Shown here piece by piece: positions 44,123 to 50,135 of a stretch of DNA of 50,135 nt; position 1 is the stretch's first letter; the number at the start of each line of letters is the position of its first letter. The notes beneath the pieces were generated by a model, which was not told where the DNA came from, did not search any database, and saw nothing but the letters and a program-made list of their open reading frames with translations. The DNA is taken from assembly GCA_021372055.1 (NCBI GenBank), contig JAJFVB010000128.1, positions 1 through 50,135 on the forward strand, read 5' to 3'. Position numbers and translations under genes: made by a program. The DNA comes from Desulfobacteraceae bacterium (GTDB lineage: Bacteria > Desulfobacterota > Syntrophobacteria > Syntrophobacterales > Syntrophobacteraceae).

Positions 44123-44261
44123 AGGATCTAACAGGTCGCTCCCTTATTCAAAGCCGCCCTCTCCTCCATCGCCCCTGTCGGGCGGGAGGCAACCAATAGC
44201 GAGAAGTCCCCGAAAATGCACCGGGGCCGCCTCGGCAGCCCCGGCCTTGCAGATCCGGTTT

Positions 44262-45392
44262 CTATTTTTCCTTGACTATATCTTTGTGCTTCTCCGTGAT
44301 TTCCTTTCGGAAATAGGAATTCACATCTTCTATGCGCTTCTTGTCCCCGGCCTGCTGCACGTTGTAAACATTGCCCACCTGGATGTCGAAGAAGGACCGC
44401 ATGCCTCCGGTGAACGCAACGGCCTTTTCCTGGTTCGATCCCGGAGCGCCCTGCACCTTGTACTTGGGCGTGACGGGGTAGACGCCAAGCTGAGAAATCA
44501 GCTTCTGCCCGTCTTCGGAAAGCAGGAACTCGATGAAAGCGTGCGCCGCCTTTGCATGGGGCGCTCCCTTGAGCACGGACATGGGTTCGGGAGTGACATA
44601 GGCATTCGACGGATAAACGTACATCACGTCATAGCCGCCCAGCACCTCGGCAAATGCCATGTAGCTCGGAACGCCGAAGCCGACCGCGAATTCTCCCTTG
44701 GCAACCACGCTCGGAACGTCACGAGACCGCGCGGTGAAGATACCCGTGTTTGCCGCGAGCTTTCTCATCCAATCCCAGCCCTTTTCCCATCCGTGCGTCA
44801 TCAGGACGACTTCGACCGTGGCGTGGCTGGAGCTCGACCTGTCGGGGGTGCATTGAGCGATCTGGCCCTTCAGTTTCGGATTGAGCAAATCGTCCCAGTC
44901 TTTTATCTCGACCCCGAGACGCTTCACCAGTTTGGGCTGATAAATGATGCCGTAAGGCTCCAGCATCGTGCCCACCCAGAACTGCTTCGGGTCCTTGAGC
45001 GGCAGAGGAACGGGTTTTCCGATGCTTTCCGGAATCTCATCCCACATCTTTTTGGGAAGCTGGATCTTTTCCAAAAGTCCCTGGGCTGCCAAATCGTCGA
45101 AAAGCGTCCCCTCGCCGCCCCAGAAGATGTCGGCCTGCGGATTGCCCTTCCATTCGATAATCTGACCGTAGGCAACGGGGGTGCCCTTCGGGATGGCGCT
45201 CGTCTTTACATCGACATTGAATTTCTTCTTGGCATACTCCGCGAACGCCTTCAGTACCGGATCATGCACGTCCTTGGATACAGGGGTGATCAGGTAGAGT
45301 TCGTTTTCGATCGTTTGTGCGTTGCCGGTACCCAAGCAGCCAAAAACCATCGCCGTGAAGAGTACAGCCACAATCAGGACTTTCTTCATCAT
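44262..45392 (-). CDS. Periplasmic solute-binding protein of the ABC importer (AfuA/FbpA-like)
   Basis: 376 residues from ATG 45392; a second ATG follows immediately (45389). GGGGGAG lies directly before them, so the second ATG may be used. The signal peptide is MMKKVLIVAVLFTAMVFGCLGTGNAQ, a 26-residue stretch read in two parts as a hydrophobic core and VFGC. The FGC could be a poor lipobox, but NAQ also permits ordinary cleavage. The mature part begins LYLITPVSKDVHDPVLKAF and has PQADIFWGGEGTLFDDL and PEPMSVLKGAPHA, a type 2 binding-protein family that includes ferric, thiamine and phosphonate binders. The ligand is not readable. Confidence 0.88.
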   Translation of the reverse strand: MMKKVLIVAVLFTAMVFGCLGTGNAQTIENELYLITPVSKDVHDPVLKAFAEYAKKKFNVDVKTSAIPKGTPVAYGQIIEWKGNPQADIFWGGEGTLFDDLAAQGLLEKIQLPKKMWDEIPESIGKPVPLPLKDPKQFWVGTMLEPYGIIYQPKLVKRLGVEIKDWDDLLNPKLKGQIAQCTPDRSSSSHATVEVVLMTHGWEKGWDWMRKLAANTGIFTARSRDVPSVVAKGEFAVGFGVPSYMAFAEVLGGYDVMYVYPSNAYVTPEPMSVLKGAPHAKAAHAFIEFLLSEDGQKLISQLGVYPVTPKYKVQGAPGSNQEKAVAFTGGMRSFFDIQVGNVYNVQQAGDKKRIEDVNSYFRKEITEKHKDIVKEK

Positions 45393-45525
45393 CTCCCCCT
45401 TTTGATGAACGATGTTCACTGCAATTCCCAATTGTCCTCGAATGATCGCCTGCCCGGGCGAATTCCCGGCAGGAATGGATACTATGAGTGGAACCGGCCC
45501 CGATGCCTACAAACCGGTCGGGGAA

Positions 45526-45554
45526 AGTCTAGTGGAGTCGTTATTAAGAGTCAA
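45526..45554 (-). promoter_or_regulatory. Sigma70-type promoter of the ABC importer-glpB operon
   Basis: On the minus strand, TTGACT (45554-45549), 17-base spacer, TAGACT (45531-45526). The predicted start is near 45519, giving a leader of about 127 bases. The leader contains a strong hairpin at 45473-45449 and a small palindrome TGAAC/GTTCA (45406-45418) just before the ribosome site, a possible operator or translational block. Confidence 0.6.
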
Positions 45555-45779
45555 GCCAATATCGGAATGACTGTCCCACCAGGATGCGTAGTCATAAAGC
45601 AATTTTTGGGGGGATTTCAAGCCGATTATTATCGGCATGGCTCCGGATATTTCCTGATGAACCGCTTTGGGCTGGCGACAACTTCCGGTAGTCCTTGAAC
45701 GGCAACCGGCATGAACAGGCTCCGGCCGCTATCCTTCCGAAATGCCTTTCCCTTCCCGCGCTATTCACATCTTTTGCAA

Positions 45780-45809
45780 TTGACCTTCTCTTCCCGGATT
45801 GGCTAGACT
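45780..45809 (+). promoter_or_regulatory. Sigma70-type promoter of lptF-lptG
   Basis: TTGACC (45780-45785), 18-base spacer, TAGACT (45804-45809). The expected start near 45816 is only about three bases before the lptF ATG (45819), and no Shine-Dalgarno is seen. Confidence 0.55.
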
Positions 45810-45818
45810 AGGCCTACT

Positions 45819-47009
45819 ATGACAAGAACTCTGAACCGCTATCTGCTGCGCGAACAGGCGCTCCCGATCCTCATCTGCATGGCCGTGGTGAGTTTTATTC
45901 TCGTTACGGGGCAGTTGTTCCAACTCAAGCGCATACTCTTCGCCTCTTCCTGCAGTATGAAGGACGTGGCCGAGATCATTGTCCTCGCCATGCCCAAGCT
46001 CTTTCTCTATGCCACTCCGATGGCGGCTCTCCTGGGAGTGATGCTCGCTTTCATGCGCCTCAACGGCGACAACGAACTGATCGCATTGCGTTCGGTCGGA
46101 ATAGGTTTTCTCCATCTCCTGCCCCCGGTCCTGGCGGTCCTGCTTTTCGTGACCGCGGCGGCTTTCATCAACGCCATTTTTGTCATACCCGTCGCGAATG
46201 CGGCATTCGAGATGAAACTAAAATCCCTCGGACGATCCTCCATTCCTTCGCTTCTCAAGGAAGGCAGCTTTATATCGACCATCCCCAACCTGGTCTTTCT
46301 GTTTCGTTCCGTGGACCACGCCGAGTTGACCATCAAGGGTGTTTTTATCCAGGATCAGAGGCACCCGAACGAAAGAGTCACCATCGACGCCGAGAGCGCT
46401 CAAGTACTCATCCCCCCGGATTCGAAGAGCATCACCTTCAAGATCACCAACGGGGTCATCACGCGAACGGGTCAGGATATGAAAGACGCCCAGGCCGTTT
46501 CCTTCAAGAACTACGACTTCACCCTTTCCATGGACGACGTCGTGGGGGCGGCCGAGAAGGGAATTCGCAAGAAGCGGGAGATGAACCTCACCCAACTCTA
46601 TGAGCAGGTGCAACATCTGACCGGGATGAACCAGGCAATCAATTTCAAGCTGGAACTCCACCAGAGGCTCGCCTTTCCCTCGGCCTGCCTCCTGCTCGGG
46701 CTCCTTGGACCACCGCTCGGCTCGTTTTTCCGGCAGCGCGCCCGGATGACCGGAGTTACGATGGGCGTGACCATCTTTCTGCTCTACTATGTTATTCTTT
46801 CCGCCGGCAAAGGCCTCGGGGAAAGCGACATCATTTCGCCCTTTTTCGCCGTCTGGACGCCCAACCTGCTCAGTTTCGCCCTGGCAATCTTCCTGTGGCG
46901 CAAGCTTCACACCGAGACCCCGTTCGGCATTCCCGTACTCGCGGCAAAAACGGCCCGGCTTTTCCGCTCCGGAACCAAGGCGGCCGATGTTGGAGCCGCG
47001 CCCAAATGA
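45819..47009 (+). CDS. lptF: LPS export ABC permease LptF
   Basis: 396 residues. The start MTRTLNRYLLREQALPILICM is the usual LptF/G N-terminus, so ATG 45819 is firm despite having no ribosome site. Six TM helices flank a periplasmic beta-jellyroll (about 130-270). LALRSVG-like IALRSVGIG and FINAIFVIPVANAAF are conserved. With LptG and the LptB ATPase it extracts lipopolysaccharide from the inner membrane. Its last four bases overlap the lptG start (ATGA). Confidence 0.92.
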   Translation: MTRTLNRYLLREQALPILICMAVVSFILVTGQLFQLKRILFASSCSMKDVAEIIVLAMPKLFLYATPMAALLGVMLAFMRLNGDNELIALRSVGIGFLHLLPPVLAVLLFVTAAAFINAIFVIPVANAAFEMKLKSLGRSSIPSLLKEGSFISTIPNLVFLFRSVDHAELTIKGVFIQDQRHPNERVTIDAESAQVLIPPDSKSITFKITNGVITRTGQDMKDAQAVSFKNYDFTLSMDDVVGAAEKGIRKKREMNLTQLYEQVQHLTGMNQAINFKLELHQRLAFPSACLLLGLLGPPLGSFFRQRARMTGVTMGVTIFLLYYVILSAGKGLGESDIISPFFAVWTPNLLSFALAIFLWRKLHTETPFGIPVLAAKTARLFRSGTKAADVGAAPK

Positions 47010-48082
47010 GGATACTCCCGCGGTATGTTCTGAAGCATTTCCTGCCCGTCTTCGCCCTCGCGACCGTCGGCTTTCTCGGGCTCTACCTTATTGTGGATTT
47101 TTTCGAACGAATTGACCGCATGATGGAGAAGAACCTTCCTCTCCAGGATATCTATTCTTACTTCCTTTTAAAGATCCCTTTGATCGTAACGCAGGGAATT
47201 CCGATGGCGGCAATTCTTTCGACCATAATCGCGCTCGGAATTCTCAAAAGGAACCGCGAGCTTATCGCGATGGAGACCGCAGGGGTAAGCCCGGTCCATT
47301 ACGTTACGCCCCTCGCGGTCACGGCCCTCGTGCTTTCCTTTATCCATTTCGGAGTAAGCGAGTTCGCCGCGCGCCCTCTGAACCAGAGGCTCGACAACAT
47401 CTGGGAAGTCAAGGTTCAGAAAAAGAAGCCGTCGGCCTGGATGAGCCTTGAGAACATGTGGTACCGCGAGGAAAACACCATCTACCAGATCCGGCTCTAT
47501 GACGCCCAGAACCATGTCATGGAGAAGGCGTCGATCTTTTTCCTCGACTCGCAGTTCAAACTGGTAAAGCGGGTGGATGCCCGGAGGATAGTCTGGAAGG
47601 AACCCCTGTGGGAGGCCGAAGACGGCGTGATCATACGGTTTGAAGGCGCCGATGTCATCCAGCAGCGGTTTGATAAACAACAATTCCGGCTGAACGTGGA
47701 ACCCAAGGATTTTTCGTCCGGAGGGACTTTTCCCGATAATCTTTCCTGGTTTGACCTCTACCGCTACATAGATAAGATCGAAGGGGAGGGATTCACGGCA
47801 ACGCCATACAGAGTCGACCTGCACCTGCGCTTCGCATCACCTCTGGCGACATTCGTCCTCACTCTTTTCGGGATTGTCGTTGCGCTGAGGCCGGGACTTC
47901 ACGGGGGAATTGCCGCCGGAGTCGGGATATCGCTTGCCGTGGCATTCTCGTTTTTTTTCATAAGCAACATGGGCACATCGCTCGCCTCCGCGGGAATCCT
48001 CTCCCCGTTTCTGGGCGTCTGGGCCGGGAACATGCTTTTCTGTGCTTTTGTGGCTTATTTCTGGACGAAAAGATTTGCGTAG
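47006..48082 (+). CDS. lptG: LPS export ABC permease LptG
   Basis: 358 residues from ATG 47006, which overlaps the lptF stop as ATGA; GGAG at 46992-46995 helps. MRILPRYVLKHFLPVFALATVGFLGLYLIVDFFERID is the standard LptG opening. The order TM helices 1-3, jellyroll, TM 4-6 is visible. NRELIAMETAGVS is the coupling-helix region that touches LptB. Translation is coupled to lptF. Confidence 0.92.
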   Translation: MRILPRYVLKHFLPVFALATVGFLGLYLIVDFFERIDRMMEKNLPLQDIYSYFLLKIPLIVTQGIPMAAILSTIIALGILKRNRELIAMETAGVSPVHYVTPLAVTALVLSFIHFGVSEFAARPLNQRLDNIWEVKVQKKKPSAWMSLENMWYREENTIYQIRLYDAQNHVMEKASIFFLDSQFKLVKRVDARRIVWKEPLWEAEDGVIIRFEGADVIQQRFDKQQFRLNVEPKDFSSGGTFPDNLSWFDLYRYIDKIEGEGFTATPYRVDLHLRFASPLATFVLTLFGIVVALRPGLHGGIAAGVGISLAVAFSFFFISNMGTSLASAGILSPFLGVWAGNMLFCAFVAYFWTKRFA

Positions 48083-48091
48083 AAGGAGATG

Positions 48092-48128
48092 ATCCCGTCT
48101 CCCTCGTGTTTTCACGATTTATCGGGAT
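48092..48128. terminator. Nested hairpin between lptG and the ferritin gene
   Basis: ATCCCG (48092-48097) pairs with CGGGAT (48123-48128), enclosing TCGTG/CACGA (48104-48108 with 48113-48117) over TTTT. There is no downstream T-run, so terminator function is only suggested by its place between convergent genes. Confidence 0.3.
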
Positions 48129-48211
48129 GCTAAGAGACTTTGCCCAACCGACTTTCCCAAACGACGGCGACGGCCGCTCCGGCGCAACCCGCACGGGGCC
48201 AAGTCGCAGGA

Positions 48212-48739
48212 TTACATTCCACTCTGCAATATCGTGGTCCCCGGAGGCGGCGTGAACATCCTCTGTCCCAGTTCCTGATCCAGCATGAACAGCCCTCCAC
48301 CCTCGCCTTTTATCAGTTTTAGCTTCTGGACGATCCCGTCCGCCGTCGTTTCCTCCTCGACCTGCTCGGTGATGAACCACTGGAGAAAGTTGGTCGTCGC
48401 ATGGTCCTTTTCCTCCATTCCGACATCGACGAGGTTGTAGATCAGGCTGGTTACCTTTACTTCATGCCTGTAGACGTGTTCGAAAGCGTCATCGGGCGAG
48501 TCCCACTGGGTCGGGGGGCCCTGGATTGTCTTGAGTTCGACCTTGCCCCCGCGTTCGTGTATGAAGTTGAAAAACTTCATCGCGTGGGTCATTTCCTCGA
48601 GGGCCTGAATCTCGAGCCACCGGGCAAACCCTTCGAGGTTGATGCGCTTGAAGTAGGCGCACATGGACAGGTAGAGATAAGAGGAATAGAGCTCCGCATT
48701 GATCTGATCGTTCAAGGCTTCCCTGATTCTTTCATTCAT
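48212..48739 (-). CDS. ftn: Non-haem ferritin
   Basis: 175 residues from ATG 48739 (GAGAGGAGCC upstream). The four-helix ferritin fold has iron ligands E16 (NAELYSSYLYL), E49 and H52 (EEMTHAMKF), and a conserved EKDHATTNFLQWFITEQVEEE with the second Glu/Gln set. It stores iron as a 24-mer with ferroxidase activity. The C-terminal tail is somewhat longer than that of E. coli FtnA. Confidence 0.94.
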   Translation of the reverse strand: MNERIREALNDQINAELYSSYLYLSMCAYFKRINLEGFARWLEIQALEEMTHAMKFFNFIHERGGKVELKTIQGPPTQWDSPDDAFEHVYRHEVKVTSLIYNLVDVGMEEKDHATTNFLQWFITEQVEEETTADGIVQKLKLIKGEGGGLFMLDQELGQRMFTPPPGTTILQSGM

Positions 48740-48934
48740 AACGGCTCCTCTCTTGAATATGGAAACGAAAGCGAAACTTCTCGGGCGGGCTCACGGGGCG
48801 GGCCGACGCAACGGCGGAGCAAGCGCCGGGAACCATTCCCCTGGAGACCCATCCGTCCCTTTTGAGACCGCTTCACGGCACCCGCTCGAACATCGAAGAT
48901 TTTTCCTCGGCGCCAGTTCTCTCACCGGGAACGT

Positions 48935-49498
48935 CTATTTTATCGCCTCGAAGATTCTCAGGGGCGGGATATTGACCAGTTCGTACTTGGAGTGGACTAT
49001 GGGAAAGTATTTCTGAAGGTGGACCTTGAGGTGATTGTTGGTTTGAAAGCAGGTTTGGTACACGAGAAATTTTCCGCCCTTTTTGAGCGCTCTGTGCGTA
49101 TTGTACAAAATCCTGTGCTTGAGATCGGAATCCAGAAAGGAAAAAGGTATGCCCGAAATAATGTAATCGGCTTCCTCTTCCTTATAGGAGCGAAGCGTAT
49201 CGAGAACATTTTCGGCACTTTCCTGGACCACGAAGACTCTGGGGTCCCGGAGCTTGTTCCTCAGGATCGAATTGAAATTCTTGTTCCGCTCTATCAGGAT
49301 CAGGCGCGATTCCTCACCCATGTTCTTGAGCAGGTATCTGGAGAAAACCCCGGTCCCCGGCCCATACTCCACAATCAGGTTTTCCCTGTTGAAGTCTATC
49401 TTATCGCATACCCTTTTGACACCGACAGAGGAAGTAGGCGTAATCGAGGCGACATTTCTGTCCTTGATAAAGTTCATTATATATACAAGAGTATCCAT
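48935..49498 (-). CDS. Class I SAM-dependent methyltransferase, PmtA/KsgA-like
   Basis: 187 residues from ATG 49498 (AGGAGATG upstream). FIKDRNVASITPTSSVGVKRVCDKIDF followed by VEYGPGTGVFSRYLL (43-57) resembles phospholipid N-methyltransferases of the PmtA type, which are related to rRNA adenine methylases; ISGIPFSFLD occupies the catalytic-loop position. The substrate could be phosphatidylethanolamine, but this is inferred only. Codon use is a little more AT-rich than in its neighbours. Confidence 0.8.
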   Translation of the reverse strand: MDTLVYIMNFIKDRNVASITPTSSVGVKRVCDKIDFNRENLIVEYGPGTGVFSRYLLKNMGEESRLILIERNKNFNSILRNKLRDPRVFVVQESAENVLDTLRSYKEEEADYIISGIPFSFLDSDLKHRILYNTHRALKKGGKFLVYQTCFQTNNHLKVHLQKYFPIVHSKYELVNIPPLRIFEAIK

Positions 49499-49934
49499 TC
49501 GACATCTCCTGATGTGAAGCGAAAACCTGCTGCGCGTGGCTTGTATGTTCGTGGGAGGGAAAGATAATAGCGCAGAATATTTAGTTTTTTATATCCATCC
49601 CTTCACTATCTAGTCCCCTATCGTATATTGTGCAAAACTCGTTTCCGGCTATATTTTCTCAATTGCCATCCATTTCTCCCATTCTCAGCCTAAATGACGC
49701 TATTTCTGACATTTTCTGGAGGTTACGCATCCCCCTCCATTTCCACAGGGTCCGGCGCGCACTTATACCAGATTCCAGGTTCAATAGAAATCCCATTTAT
49801 GCGTCTCAGGGCTCACAATTTGTGCAAAAGCCCGCCGTCCTCGACCTCCAGGGGGACATTTGATATAAGATGCCGGTCGGATATGAACGCCTGTTTATCC
49901 ACCATCACCTTTTGCTACGCTTTAAGGGGCCGGA
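49499..49934. other. AT-rich intergenic region
   Basis: About 435 bases noticeably lower in GC than the rest. The decamer TTGTGCAAAA occurs at 49628-49637 and 49820-49829. The second copy lies in a possible hairpin, GGGCT...AGCCC. No ORF with a ribosome site or RNA gene was recognised. Confidence 0.45.
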
Positions 49935-50135
49935 ATGTCAAGGGAAAGTCTTATTAGACCGATTTGGGAGATCGTGACGGGAACCGTTCCGAAGACGGTT
50001 GAAGACGTCATCGACCTTTTGCTGGCAAACCGCTCTCTCGACCGGGGCTCCATCGCAGCCGACCTCACGAACATGGCCCCCTATCTCGCGATCCGCGGCA
50101 TGTCCGAGGCAGCGGCCCTTCTGGCCGACCACATG
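49935..50135 (+). CDS. N-terminal part of a possible DHH-family phosphoesterase (RecJ-like), right edge
   Basis: ATG 49935, preceded by AAGGGGCCGGA, opens a frame that runs off the right edge with no stop (67 residues visible). MSRESLIRPIWEIVTG...DVIDLLLANRSL...MAPYLAIRGMSEAAALLADHM resembles the segment that precedes the DHH catalytic motif in RecJ-like exonucleases, where the helix with AA-x-LL-x-x-I comes just before the GDYDxDG strand. The motif itself would lie outside the window, so the call is tentative. Confidence 0.5.
   Translation, partial: MSRESLIRPIWEIVTGTVPKTVEDVIDLLLANRSLDRGSIAADLTNMAPYLAIRGMSEAAALLADHM

Noticed and set aside
1-50135. tRNA, rRNA, CRISPR arrays, transposases or prophage genes
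   Set aside because: None were recognised in any intergenic stretch. No regularly spaced repeats were seen.

Overview
The window looks like chromosome of a Gram-negative anaerobe of the Desulfobacterota, probably a Syntrophobacter-like lineage. This is inferred from gene content, not from a database search. The supporting content is LptF/LptG, anaerobic GlpA/GlpB, citramalate synthase, two ferredoxin-ASKHA (RACo-type) activators, a bacterial microcompartment (BMC) locus edge, flagellar genes and an EI/HPr pair without a PTS permease. Base composition is GC-rich with strong third-position GC, which creates long antisense open frames. One of these spans 888 codons opposite the 39.9-42.4 kb genes and is not real.

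Layout. 1-1.1 kb: right edge of a BMC locus (EutJ-like C-terminus, BMC-T shell protein, small conserved protein). 1.4-3.4 kb: RACo-type protein on the minus strand. 3.5-4.8 kb: fliS and a FliT-like gene with two doubtful small ORFs upstream. 4.9-11.7 kb: a CheD-HDOD fusion, a large hybrid sensor kinase with a possible structured leader, and a stand-alone four-helix-bundle sensor protein. 12-15.6 kb: Kup and a DUF6178-type protein. 16.1-19 kb: plus-strand run of a small membrane protein, coaE, a Nudix hydrolase, a GreA-like factor and cobO. 19-21.9 kb: minus-strand tyrosine operon (aroF, tyrA, unknown gene) behind what looks like a classical Tyr/Phe attenuator. 22.3-25.4 kb: lysC and cimA. 25.4-31.5 kb: class II aldolase, ftsY, a glycosyltransferase, a second RACo paralogue and a membrane-anchored lipase-like hydrolase. 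31.8-34.6 kb: HPr, EI, smpB. 34.7-37.9 kb: Yip1-like protein, MFS carrier, HAD phosphatase. 38.1-45.4 kb: glpA facing a minus-strand operon of an ABC importer plus glpB. 45.8-50.1 kb: lptF-lptG, ferritin, a methyltransferase and the start of a possible DHH phosphoesterase.

The most striking unit is the aromatic amino acid operon. A sigma70-like promoter precedes a 25-residue leader peptide containing YYYCFYFY, then a hairpin with a T-rich tail, then DAHP synthase (with an N-terminal ferredoxin-like regulatory domain), prephenate dehydrogenase and an unknown protein. Other points of note are a GreA homologue lacking one catalytic acidic residue, an apparently leaderless lptF, a promoter that moves the HPr start, and an ABC importer operon that ends in glpB.
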